Assembly: GCA_037385045.1 (NCBI GenBank)
Contig: JARRNJ010000022.1
Location: forward strand, 1 to 62,808
From: JARRNJ01 sp037385045
GTDB lineage: Bacteria; Pseudomonadota; Gammaproteobacteria; JASBUN01
Reading direction: 5' to 3'
Length of the DNA stretch: 62,808 nucleotides
Program-made: the position numbers and the translations under genes
The notes under the pieces: generated by a model
Told to the model about the DNA's origin: nothing
Database searches by the model: none
Seen by the model: only the letters and a program-made list of their open reading frames with translations
Shown: positions 26,040-35,033 of the stretch, piece after piece
Layout: the number at the start of each line of letters is the position of its first letter
How positions within the stretch are numbered: the first letter of the stretch is position 1

Positions 26040-26711
26040 GTGAAACGGGCGACCTATTTTGCTGTTCTATTGGCCAGCCTTGCGCTGCAAGTCCATGCGG
26101 CGCCGGTAAAATACGTGACCGACGAACTCAAGGCGCTGGTGCGCAGCGGCACCAGCACCCGCAACCAGATTCTCCAGCAGGTCCCCAGCGGCACGCCGCT
26201 CACGGTGCTGCAAGCCGATGACCAGACCGGCTACACCAAGGTCCGCACGCCCAGCGGTACCGAAGGGTGGATCCTCACGCGTTACCTCACCGACACGCCG
26301 TCGGCGCGGCAACGCCTGGGCGCGGCGGAAAAGAAGCTGTCGGACCTCGAGAACACGGTGAACCAGCTCCGCCAGGAACTCGCCTCTGCGAGCCAGCAAC
26401 GCACGTCGGCCGAAAAGGAAGCCAGCAAACTCAGCCAACAAAACAGCTCCCTTACGCAGCAACTGGCCGAAATCCGCCGCGTGTCCGGCAAATCCATGCA
26501 GCTTGCCTCCGAGAATCGCGACCTGCAGAACCGAATCACGGAACTGCAGCGGGAAAATCAGCTGATGCGCCAGGAGAACGCCTCGCTCAAGGACCGCAGC
26601 AAGCGCGACTGGTTTATTGTCGGCGCAATCGTCGTGGTCGTCAGCATGCTGTTCGGCATCCTGTTGACGCGCATCCGATGGCGCAAACGCTCCAGCTGGG
26701 GCGAGTTGTAA
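26040..26711 (+). CDS. TIGR04211/YgiM-like SH3 and coiled-coil membrane protein
   Basis: Conserved gammaproteobacterial envelope protein of unknown function. The 223-aa protein has a signal peptide (about 1-20), a bacterial SH3 domain (about 22-85, including GWILTRYL), a long coiled coil (about 90-190) and a C-terminal transmembrane segment (about 195-212) followed by a short basic tail. This order is that of E. coli YgiM, so it is probably anchored in the inner membrane and exposed to the periplasm. Confidence 0.88.
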   Translation: MKRATYFAVLLASLALQVHAAPVKYVTDELKALVRSGTSTRNQILQQVPSGTPLTVLQADDQTGYTKVRTPSGTEGWILTRYLTDTPSARQRLGAAEKKLSDLENTVNQLRQELASASQQRTSAEKEASKLSQQNSSLTQQLAEIRRVSGKSMQLASENRDLQNRITELQRENQLMRQENASLKDRSKRDWFIVGAIVVVVSMLFGILLTRIRWRKRSSWGEL

Positions 26712-26765
26712 TCCGGGGGGAAACGGTGCCGGAGCGCGCGCCGGCACCATCAGGAAGGCAGCACG

Positions 26766-27485
26766 CTAGGGGTTTTCCCGGGCCTCCTTCTCCATCTGCT
26801 CCAGGCTGATGTGGCGCACATCCTTGCCCTTCACCAGGTAGATCACGTATTCGCCGATGTTGCGTGCGTGATCGCCGATGCGCTCCAGCGCCCGCGCCGC
26901 CCACATGACGTCCAGCGAGCGGGCGATGGCCCGGGGGTCTTCCATCATGAAGGTGATCATCTGGCGCATGATGCCCTCGTATTCATGGTCGACCTTCAGG
27001 TCACGGTGGGCGACTTCCACCGCGGCGTCGACGTCCATGCGGGCAAAGGCGTCCAGCGCCGAATGCAACATGTCACGCACGTGGTTGCCAAGACTCTGGA
27101 TTTCGATGAACTGATTCTTCGGCCGCTCCATTTCCGCCAGGTGCAGGCCCATGCGCGCGACCTTCTCCGCCTGATCGCCGATGCGCTCGAGATCGGTGAT
27201 GGTCTTGATCACCGCTACGATCAACCGCAGGTCCGAAGCTGCGGGTTGGCGCCGCGCGAGCGTCTGGGCGCACTCCTCGTCAAGCGTCACCTCCATGGCG
27301 TTCACTTTGTAGTCGTTCGTGATCACCTCCTGGCACAGTTCAACATCGCCCTGCACCAGCGCATTGATGGCGTCGCTGATCTGCTGTTCCACCACCCCAC
27401 CCATGGTCAGCACACGGTTGCGGATATCCTCCAGCTCCACATTGAATTGCTGCGAAATGTGGTGGCCGAGTTGAAATTTCTCCAT
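26766..27485 (-). CDS. phoU: Phosphate signalling regulator PhoU
   Basis: Negative regulator of PhoR/PhoB signalling and of phosphate import. The 239-aa protein shows the two three-helix PhoU repeats with the metal-binding signatures (TITDLERIGDQAEK at ~94-107 and ARALERIGDHARNI in the second half). AGAGGA precedes the ATG. It lies 197 nt downstream of phoR; no pst genes are in the window. Confidence 0.96.
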   Translation of the reverse strand: MEKFQLGHHISQQFNVELEDIRNRVLTMGGVVEQQISDAINALVQGDVELCQEVITNDYKVNAMEVTLDEECAQTLARRQPAASDLRLIVAVIKTITDLERIGDQAEKVARMGLHLAEMERPKNQFIEIQSLGNHVRDMLHSALDAFARMDVDAAVEVAHRDLKVDHEYEGIMRQMITFMMEDPRAIARSLDVMWAARALERIGDHARNIGEYVIYLVKGKDVRHISLEQMEKEARENP

Positions 27486-27682
27486 GACGGGTCCTCTTTC
27501 GATCCTACCGTACGACCATCCGGCCGCGCCGGATCACCCTGCGGCATATGCCGCAACTTGGTTTAGCAGGCCGGGTACGGGCACGTGTTTGGCGCCGCTG
27601 CTGGCCAAAGTATAGCGCGAAACCACCACGGTCTGCGGCGCCCGCGATACGACCGTCACCCGGCCAACCGCCGCGTCGGTTT

Positions 27683-29002
27683 TCAGATCGCCTGCAGCTT
27701 GGGCACGGCGGCACGCACGATCCGCTCGGGAGCGAACTCCGCGGCAAACAGGCTGCCCTTGCCCAGCTCGCTTTCAATGCGCAGCTCGGTGCCGTGGCGC
27801 ATGAGCACGTGCTTGACAATCGCCAGGCCCAGGCCGGTGCCGCCCATTTCCCGCGAACGTCCCACGTCGACGCGGTAGAACCGCTCCGTGAGCCGCGGCA
27901 GGTGATGGGCGGCAATGCCGACACCTGTGTCCTGAACTTCGAAGTGGGCCCCGTTGTCATCGGCATACCAGCGCACATCAATGTGTCCGCCATCGGGCGT
28001 GTAGCGCACCGCATTGTAGACCAGATTGGAGAATGCACTGCGCAGCTCGCTGCGACTGCCCTTGAGCCACAGACCGCGCTCGACATCCACATTGATCGTA
28101 TGCCGCCCGCGACTGAGAGCGACGGCATCGTCGCGGATCATGCCGATCAGACCTGGCACGTCCACTTCCTGATCCTCATTGCCGCCCGAGTCGGTTTCAA
28201 GCCTCGACAACAGCAACAGGTCGGTGACGATCTGCTGCATCCGCGCCGACTGCTGATGCATTGCCTCCAGTGAGCGTTGCCAGGGTTGCAGGGCCTCGTC
28301 ATCGGCATCCATCATGGATTCCACGTAGCCGGTGACCACCGTCAAGGGCGTACGCAGTTCGTGGGACACGTTGGCGATGAAGTCCCGGCGCATCTGCTCC
28401 AACAAATGCAGACGGGTCACGTCCCGCGCCACGACCAGGCGCTGGTTCTTGCCGTAAGGCACAACGCGCACCGACAGCATGATGTTGGCGTCGGCGGGCG
28501 AGGGAAACTGAACCGGGGCCGAGAAATCGCCCTGCTCCAGGTACGGACGGAAGTCGGGGTGGCGCACCAGATTGGTCAACGCCTGACCGGTGTCCTGCGG
28601 ATAGCGCAGCCCGAACACCCGGGTTGCAGCATCGTTCCACCATTCAATGGCTCCGTCGGCGTCCAGCACCACCGTGGCGTCAGGCATCGCCGCCGTCGAC
28701 TCCCGAAACCGGTTCAGCATGCTGGCCAGACGCTTTTTGCGCTTGCGGTTGCGCTTCTGCAGCCGGTGCAGGTGATAGTACACCTCGCCCCAGATTCCGG
28801 CGGCGTCCGGCAGGTAGCCGCCCTTGCGTTGTAGCCAGCGCTGCAGGCGGTAGAGGTTGCGCAGATGGATACCCAGATAAAGGAGCAGTCCGAAAACCAC
28901 GCCCAACTGGCCATGGCCGGCAAGCAGCCCGACGCCCCCTGCCGCCAGCAGCAGGCCGAGGAAACGCCAGAATTCGAGCAGCCACGGGTTGAGCAAAATC
29001 AC
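27683..29002 (-). CDS. phoR: Phosphate regulon sensor histidine kinase PhoR
   Basis: Membrane sensor kinase that phosphorylates PhoB under phosphate limitation. The 439-aa protein has two N-terminal membrane segments (about 10-46), a basic linker, a PAS domain (about 98-195), the dimerisation domain with phospho-acceptor H214 in SHELRTPL, and the HATPase domain with TGVGIA and GGTGLGL. The start codon overlaps the phoB stop by 4 nt. Confidence 0.96.
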   Translation of the reverse strand: MILLNPWLLEFWRFLGLLLAAGGVGLLAGHGQLGVVFGLLLYLGIHLRNLYRLQRWLQRKGGYLPDAAGIWGEVYYHLHRLQKRNRKRKKRLASMLNRFRESTAAMPDATVVLDADGAIEWWNDAATRVFGLRYPQDTGQALTNLVRHPDFRPYLEQGDFSAPVQFPSPADANIMLSVRVVPYGKNQRLVVARDVTRLHLLEQMRRDFIANVSHELRTPLTVVTGYVESMMDADDEALQPWQRSLEAMHQQSARMQQIVTDLLLLSRLETDSGGNEDQEVDVPGLIGMIRDDAVALSRGRHTINVDVERGLWLKGSRSELRSAFSNLVYNAVRYTPDGGHIDVRWYADDNGAHFEVQDTGVGIAAHHLPRLTERFYRVDVGRSREMGGTGLGLAIVKHVLMRHGTELRIESELGKGSLFAAEFAPERIVRAAVPKLQAI

Positions 29003-29700
29003 ACCTGGGTGGAGAACCGGTACCCGGCACCGCGCACGGTTTGGATCATCCGGTCGAAATCCTTGGTGGCCAGTGCCTTGCGCAACCGCCGAATATGCAC
29101 GTCCACCGTTCTTTCCTCAATATAGACGTTCTGGCCCCAGACCCGGTCGAGCAGTTGTCCACGACTGTAGACCCGCTCCGGATGGGTCATAAAGAAATGC
29201 AGCAGCCGGAATTCGGTCGGACCGAGCTCCAGCGGCAGATTCTCGGCAGTCACCCGATGACTCCCCGGGTCCAACTGCAGCCCGCCGGCTTCGATCGGCG
29301 AGTCCTCGGCCGCCGGCTCGGTACGCCGCAGTACCGCCTGGATGCGCGCCAACAACTCGCGCGGTGAAAACGGTTTGGTGACGTAGTCATCCGCGCCCAC
29401 TTCGAGCCCGCGGATCTTGTCGTTTTCCTCGCTGCGGGCGGTGAGCATGATCACCGGAATGCGGCTGGTCACGTCGTCGCGCTTCAAGCGCCGCGCCAGG
29501 TCCACCCCGCTGATGTCCGGCAGCATCCAGTCGAGCAGAATCAACGCCGGCGCCTGATCGGCAATGGCGTTCATCGCCTGGCGGCCATCGGCCGCATCGA
29601 GGGTGTCGAACCCGGCGCGCTGCAGGGCAAAACCGACCATTTCGCGGATTGCCGGCTCGTCATCGACGATAAGAATCTTCTTGTTTCCAGCCATTGCCAA
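28999..29700 (-). CDS. phoB: Phosphate regulon response regulator PhoB
   Basis: OmpR-family transcription factor activating the Pho regulon. The 233-aa protein has a receiver domain with the acidic DD pair at 13-14, phosphorylation site D57 in LLDWML, conserved K in TKPF, and a C-terminal winged helix (RTVDVHIRRLRKAL). A Pho box and -10 sit just upstream (29725-29758), so the gene is autoregulated. Confidence 0.97.
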   Translation of the reverse strand: MAMAGNKKILIVDDEPAIREMVGFALQRAGFDTLDAADGRQAMNAIADQAPALILLDWMLPDISGVDLARRLKRDDVTSRIPVIMLTARSEENDKIRGLEVGADDYVTKPFSPRELLARIQAVLRRTEPAAEDSPIEAGGLQLDPGSHRVTAENLPLELGPTEFRLLHFFMTHPERVYSRGQLLDRVWGQNVYIEERTVDVHIRRLRKALATKDFDRMIQTVRGAGYRFSTQV

Positions 29701-29724
29701 TCACTCGTCTTACAAACGCCGACA

Positions 29725-29758
29725 TTAGTAAAACACCAACGTTACAGTTCCGTGACAG
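29725..29758 (-). promoter_or_regulatory. Pho box and promoter of phoBR
   Basis: Minus strand: CTGTCAC, four bases, CTGTAAC (29741-29758), matching the two 7-bp PhoB half sites with the canonical 4-bp spacer. Ten bases downstream comes TACTAA (29725-29730) as the -10. The Pho box replaces the -35, as in classical PhoB-activated promoters. Confidence 0.9.
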
Positions 29759-29826
29759 GGCGGCAAAAACTCCGGCTGGGGCACCTTCCCTGTGCGAGTA
29801 TATGACGAACCGGCTGTCGCCGGCGT

Positions 29827-31589
29827 TCAGCGGCTGACCCGGCTGACGTCCCGCACCGCACCGCGGGCGGCGCTGGTGGTCATGGCCGCATAGGCCTTTA
29901 GCGCCGCCGAAACCGTCCGCTGCCGATCAACCGGCTTCCAGGCCCGCTCGGCCCGCGCCTCCATGGCCTGCCGGCGCTGCGCCAGCACGTCGTCCGCAAC
30001 CGCAACCCGGATGCTGCGCTTCGGAATATCGATCTCAACGGTGTCGCCTTCCTCCACCAGGCCGATGGCGCCGCCCTCGGCGGCCTCCGGGGAGACGTGG
30101 CCGATGGACAGCCCGGAAGTCCCACCCGAGAAGCGGCCGTCGGTGATCAGGGCGCAGTCCTTGCCCAACCCCTTGGACTTCAGGTAACTGGTGGGGTACA
30201 GCATCTCCTGCATGCCCGGCCCGCCGCGCGGCCCTTCGTAACGGATAATCACCACGTCCCCCGGCTGGACCCGGTCGCCCAGGATTCCTTCCACCGCCGC
30301 CTCCTGGCTTTCGAAAATCCGCGCCGGCCCGGAGAATTTCAGGATGCTCGCGTCCACGCCGGCGGTCTTCACCACGCAGCCGTCTTCGGCAATATTGCCG
30401 TACAGCACCGCCAAGCCGCCGTCCTTGCTGTAGGCATGTTCGATGTCCCGAATGCAGCCGGACTGCCGGTCGAGGTCCAACTCCGGCCAGCGCTTGTCCT
30501 GGCTGAACGCCTGTTGCGTGGGCACGTTTCCCGGCGCGGCGCGGTAGAACCGCTGCACGGCCTCGTCGTTGCTGGTGCGCGCATCCCATTTGGCCAGGGC
30601 GGCGCCCATGGTGTCGCTGTGCACGGTACCGACGTCCGCGTGCACCAGGTCGGCCCGGTTCAGCTCCGCGAGAATACCCAGCACGCCGCCGGCCCGGTGC
30701 ACGTCTTCCATATGATACTGGGGGCTGGAAGGCGCCACCTTGCACAGGTTCGGGACCCGGCGCGACAGGCGGTCGATGTCCTGCATGGTGAACGGCACCC
30801 CGCCTTCCTGCGCCGCCGCCAGCAGGTGCAAGACCGTATTGGTGGAGCCGCCCATGGCGATATCCAGGCTCATGGCGTTCTCGAACGCCTCGAAGCCGGC
30901 GATGGAGCGAGGCAGGACCGAGGCATCGTCGCCTTCGTAGTAGCGTTTCGCCAGCTCCACGATCCGGCGCCCGGCATTCAGGAACAGCTCCCTGCGATCC
31001 GCATGAGTCGCCAGCAGGCTGCCGTTGCCGGGCAGCGACAGCCCCAGCGCCTCGGTCAGGCAGTTCATGGAATTGGCGGTAAACATGCCCGAGCAGGACC
31101 CGCAGGTTGCAGCTCCTTGCCGCCGACCACCGCCTTGCCCGACTCCATCGGTCCGCCCGACACGAACACGGTCGGGATGTTGAGGCGCATGGCGGCATTG
31201 AGCATTCCCGGCGTGATCTTGTCGCAATTGGAGATGCACACCAGGGCGTCGGCGCAATGGGCATTGACCATGTATTCCACCGCATCGGCGATCAGTTCGC
31301 GCGACGGCAGGGAATAGAGCATGCCGCCGTGGCCCATGGCGATGCCGTCGTCGACGGCGATGGTGTTGAATTCCTTGGCCACGCCGCCGGCCCGCTCGAT
31401 CTCCCGCGCCACCAGCTGGCCCAGATCCTTGAGGTGCACGTGGCCGGGCACGAATTGGGTAAAGGAATTGGCCACGGCAATGATGGGCTTGTCGAAGTCC
31501 CCGTCCTTCATGCCGGTGGCGCGCCACAGCGCGCGGGCGCCGGCCATGTTGCGGCCGTGGGTCGTGGTCCGGGAGCGATATTGGGGCAT
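29827..31589 (-). pseudogene. ilvD: Dihydroxy-acid dehydratase, disrupted by an internal out-of-frame deletion
   Basis: IlvD makes 2-keto acids in valine/isoleucine synthesis. From the ATG at 31589 the first 160 codons match E. coli-type IlvD, including cluster ligand C122 in SNCDK. At about 31108-31112 the frame breaks: residues up to GGKEL read in one frame, while TCGSCSGMF onward read in another to the stop at 29827. The two parts sum to 586 residues against 616 in E. coli, so about 88 nt (30 residues before TCGSC) are missing. As written the gene cannot make active enzyme. A real mutation or an assembly/sequencing error are both possible. Confidence 0.88.
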
Positions 31590-31730
31590 GGGCCTTCCTC
31601 GGGCGGATTCGTATAAATGATCCCAATTATAAGCAGTTCCGGGCGCCGACGGCCAACCGGCCGGGCCTCCCGCGGGCGCCGCCCCGCTCCACCCGGGCCC
31701 TCTGTGGCCCCATGTGCCGGCGGCGCGCCC

Positions 31731-33209
31731 TCAATGCTCGACCGCCTTGCGCAGCTCAAGGCGGCGCACGAACTCGGCGATGATCAGGCGATACAGTTCG
31801 TCCTTGAGCACGAAATCCTCCACTCCGGCTTCCAGGTTGGGATTGTCGTTGATCTCGATCACGTAGACACCGTCGCGGTTCTGCTTCACGTCCACGCCGT
31901 ACAGGCCGTCGCCGATCAGGTTGGCCGCCTTGAGCGCCACCTTGACCACCTGCGCCGGCGCATCCTCCACCGCGCAGGTCTTGTAACCGCCCTCGATGGC
32001 CTTGCCCGAGGCATCGTAGTTGACGATTTTCCAATGCTTCTTGGACATGAAATACTGGCTGGCGAAAATCGGCCGCCGGTTGAGTATGCCGATGCGCCAG
32101 TCGAACTCGGTGTAGAGAAACTCCTGGGCCAGAATCAGTTCGGACGATTTGAACAGGCCCTCGGCGACCTGGCGCAGCTGTTCGCCGTTTTCCGCCTTGT
32201 ACACCCCCTGGGAAAACGAGCCGTCCGGCACCTTGATGACCATCGGGAAGCCGATGGCCTCCTCGGCCGCCTTGAGGTCATTCCTGCCCGCGATCACAGT
32301 CTTCGGCGCCGGCACCCGGTTGGCGCGCAACAGCTCGGCCAGATACACCTTGTTGGTGCAACGCAGTATCGACTGCGGATCGTCGATCACCACCATGCCC
32401 TCGCTTTCGGCCTTCTTGGCGAAGCGGTAAGTGTAGTGATTGATGCGGGTGGTATCGCGAATGAACAGCGCGTCGTATTCGGCCAGCCGCGCGTAGTCCT
32501 TGCGCTCGATCAACTCCACCGCCACACCCTGCGCCGCGCCGGCACGGATGAAATTCTGCAATGCGCGCTTGTCCGATGGCGGCAGCGGGTCATCGGGATT
32601 ATGCAGCACCGCCAGGTCATAGCGCGCGGGCGTCCTGGTGCGCGGCGAACGCCAGCGCCGCTTCAAATAACGGGTCAGAGACTCGATGAAGAACTCGCGG
32701 CTGTCGCCGGCAAGGCGATTCAGCGCCAGCGGCTTGATGGAAGTGATGTGCCAACGGTCCTGACGCCGGAAGGCGACCCGCAGCAGCGGACAGGGGAAGG
32801 TCTCGAAAATCTGCCGCGCCAGATCGCCCAGCGCCTCGTAGCGGCCGTTGCCGAAAAACACGTCCATCTCGAACACGTTCTGGTAGGGATCGCCCGGCTG
32901 CTTTTTGAAGCTCTTCTGCACCAGCTCGTCGAGGTTGACGGCGTCGAGCCCGTACATGGCCTTGCTGCTCAGGTCCAGCATGCTCTTGACCGACGGTATC
33001 ACCCGGTGACGGCGCGCTTCGCCCAGCAGTGAGCAGTAGTAGGACACGCTCAGGTAGCGGTAACTGCGGCACAGATTGATGATCTGCACGTTGCGCAGAT
33101 TGAAGTACTCCTGGCCGGTCAGGTAATCGTCGGCATCCACCACCGGACAACCCGGGTCGCCAAACGCCCAGTCGGCCGCGTCCTCCACCACGATCAATTG
33201 AGTTCCCAT
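31731..33209 (-). CDS. RimK-family ATP-grasp ligase with RLAN N-terminal domain
   Basis: Predicted to form peptide or amide bonds using ATP, like RimK (glutamate ligase). The 492-aa protein has an N-terminal RLAN-like domain (about 25-170), a linker, then an ATP-grasp domain (about 280-480) with KVPDGSFSQGV (P-loop-like) and the metal-binding EINDNPN. It starts 9 nt after the GNAT-C39 peptidase gene, so the two form an operon. Comparative-genomic work on amidoligases has proposed such pairs to make or process small peptides or protein tags, but I know of no experimental substrate. Confidence 0.88.
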   Translation of the reverse strand: MGTQLIVVEDAADWAFGDPGCPVVDADDYLTGQEYFNLRNVQIINLCRSYRYLSVSYYCSLLGEARRHRVIPSVKSMLDLSSKAMYGLDAVNLDELVQKSFKKQPGDPYQNVFEMDVFFGNGRYEALGDLARQIFETFPCPLLRVAFRRQDRWHITSIKPLALNRLAGDSREFFIESLTRYLKRRWRSPRTRTPARYDLAVLHNPDDPLPPSDKRALQNFIRAGAAQGVAVELIERKDYARLAEYDALFIRDTTRINHYTYRFAKKAESEGMVVIDDPQSILRCTNKVYLAELLRANRVPAPKTVIAGRNDLKAAEEAIGFPMVIKVPDGSFSQGVYKAENGEQLRQVAEGLFKSSELILAQEFLYTEFDWRIGILNRRPIFASQYFMSKKHWKIVNYDASGKAIEGGYKTCAVEDAPAQVVKVALKAANLIGDGLYGVDVKQNRDGVYVIEINDNPNLEAGVEDFVLKDELYRLIIAEFVRRLELRKAVEH

Positions 33210-33218
33210 GATTGCCTC

Positions 33219-34349
33219 TCAACGCGGCTCCGACGCGGTCCGCCGCTGTGCCGGCGTCGGCGCCTTACGGATAATCAACACCGCGCGCTGGCCCGATTTG
33301 CCGTAGCGGGCCATGCGTTCGAAGTCCTTCTGCAGGATGGGAAGGTTGGTCACGTCGGTGACGGTCTTGCCCTTGTCGTCGTCCACGAACGGATCGTGGG
33401 CATAGACGAAGCGGTCATCGAAGCCGGTCACCACCACCCAGTGCGGCGATTTTTCCTTGTAGATCCGATAGGAGCTGATCAGTACCACCGGTATTCCGCC
33501 GCGCTCGAATTCTCCGCGCATCTCGGCCACGCTCAGCGGACGGTAATGCACGGGGATGGGCAGGCGGCCGATTTCCTCCAGGAAGTCCTCCTGCACCAGG
33601 CGTATCACTTCCTTCTTTTCGTCGCTGCGCACGGAATCCACGAACAGTGCCGACTCGTCGTTGACGTAGATGCTCACATCGAAGCAGCGGTGATAGGCGG
33701 AAAGCGCCAGCCCGTAGGGCCCGCAGCCGCCATGCCCGGACGTCATGAACACGGTGGTCGACTCGCGCCAGATACGGATTTCCAGTTGGCGGCTGAGCTC
33801 GATGTCGGGATCAAGCGCCTTCATCGCCATCATCACCGCCGCCGGGCCGCAGGTAAAGTCGAGGGTTTGCTGGTAATAGGGTACGCCGACGAATTCCGGC
33901 TGCAGATGCGGCGCCAGGTCCTTCTCCATGCGCACCGCCGCCATGTGGTCTTCGTAATAGTCGAGATAGGTGCCGAAGGGCCGGTAGCCGTGTTTGGCGA
34001 ACAAGGCGCTGGATGCCGCATTGTCCTTGCGCACCTCCAGGCGCATGTAGACACAATCGGCATCCAGGGCCGCCCGCTCGGCTGCGGCCACCAGCGCCTC
34101 CCCGATGCCAAGCCCCCGGAACCGGGGGTCGACGGCGATCGAGTACAGTCGCGCCAGGGAGGTCCCGGCGTGGAACAGCAGCAGGACGTAGCCACGCAGG
34201 ACACCGTCGTGCACGTCGACCAGCACGGCTGCGTTGGCCTTGGTCAACATGTAACGGAAATTCCGGCGCGACAGGCGGTCGGCGACGAAGCAGCGATCCT
34301 CGATGGCGACCAGCGCCTCGAGATCCTGCACAGTGGCGGGTCTGATCAT
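33219..34349 (-). CDS. GNAT acetyltransferase fused to C39-like cysteine peptidase
   Basis: A 376-aa two-domain protein. Residues 1-150 are a GNAT acyltransferase with the acetyl-CoA loop RGLGIG at 78-83. Residues ~155-376 form a papain-like C39/DUF3335-type domain with C167 in TCGPAA, H303 in SPHWVVVTG and D319 in AHDPF as the likely catalytic triad. It would acylate an amine and cleave (or transfer) a peptide bond. Tight coupling to the RimK-type ligase suggests one pathway. The upstream open frame (to 34628) is not conserved-looking; I start at the ATG at 34349. Confidence 0.87.
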   Translation of the reverse strand: MIRPATVQDLEALVAIEDRCFVADRLSRRNFRYMLTKANAAVLVDVHDGVLRGYVLLLFHAGTSLARLYSIAVDPRFRGLGIGEALVAAAERAALDADCVYMRLEVRKDNAASSALFAKHGYRPFGTYLDYYEDHMAAVRMEKDLAPHLQPEFVGVPYYQQTLDFTCGPAAVMMAMKALDPDIELSRQLEIRIWRESTTVFMTSGHGGCGPYGLALSAYHRCFDVSIYVNDESALFVDSVRSDEKKEVIRLVQEDFLEEIGRLPIPVHYRPLSVAEMRGEFERGGIPVVLISSYRIYKEKSPHWVVVTGFDDRFVYAHDPFVDDDKGKTVTDVTNLPILQKDFERMARYGKSGQRAVLIIRKAPTPAQRRTASEPR

Positions 34350-34486
34350 GTTCGCAGCCCTGCCTTGCCAGGGCCCGCTCGACGACGGAAAACGTCCGTC
34401 CACGGCGCCGGAACTGTAGCACGCCGGTACACCCTCTACCACAGGCGCCGCCGACATCCCGGGCGCGGGCCGAGCCGGGCGGCGGC

Positions 34487-34933
34487 TCATTCCGGTGCCG
34501 GCATCAGCCGCGCCACGATCAAGCCATAGAAGATATCCGCGGCCGTGTCGCGAAAGCGCCACCCCAGGTGCATTCCGCAACCGCCGCACAGCGCCACCTG
34601 CCAGGCGTAGCCGGGGAACCAGGTCCACTGTTCGGTCGCCGCACCCTGGGATATACAGCCGGGCGCCGAGGCGAAGCAGCCGATCCGGAACAGCTGCTCA
34701 TGCGGATTGCGGAATTGGTGCTCATGACTGCCGCCACGCGCCACCCGCTGGTTGCCGGTGGTGATGGCGGTGCGGCAGGCGCTGCACACCAGCGGCCGCC
34801 CGCCCTCCCGGCCCTGGTCCAGCGACTGGCGCAACAGCGCCTCGCCTTGAGCCGGCGAGTACCGATCCAATGCCAGCACCGGCCACGCGGGAATCCGGCC
34901 GGCGTGAGTGAAGTCCGGGCATGTGGTCGCCAT
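34487..34933 (-). CDS. Cereblon-like CULT-domain protein
   Basis: Small zinc protein of 148 aa resembling bacterial cereblon isoforms such as Magnetospirillum MsCI4. The zinc cysteines C50, C53, C116, C119 and the three cage tryptophans W105, W111, W125 have the same spacing as in MsCI4 (W79/W85/W99 as I recall it) and in human CRBN (W380/W386/W400; 6 and 14 residues). The N-P-H motif at 76-78 is also kept. The fold binds cyclic imides such as C-terminal glutarimide or aspartimide and thalidomide-type drugs. The natural bacterial role is unknown. It lies 137 nt upstream of the GNAT-C39 gene, same strand. Confidence 0.88.
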   Translation of the reverse strand: MATTCPDFTHAGRIPAWPVLALDRYSPAQGEALLRQSLDQGREGGRPLVCSACRTAITTGNQRVARGGSHEHQFRNPHEQLFRIGCFASAPGCISQGAATEQWTWFPGYAWQVALCGGCGMHLGWRFRDTAADIFYGLIVARLMPAPE

Positions 34934-35033
34934 CGATCAGTCCCGAGCGCGTCTGTTCCAGCCCAAAGTATAGAAAGTGCACGGCCTTCGTGGGCCTTGC
35001 GTGGTCCCATGCCACGGATCACAATCGCTACCC

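Noticed and set aside
29827..31626. 599-codon ORF read as a complete ilvD
   Set aside because: Its N-terminal ~170 residues are a frame-shifted translation of IlvD sequence (Arg/His-rich); the genuine N-terminus lies in another frame, so this is a broken gene, not an intact 599-aa protein.
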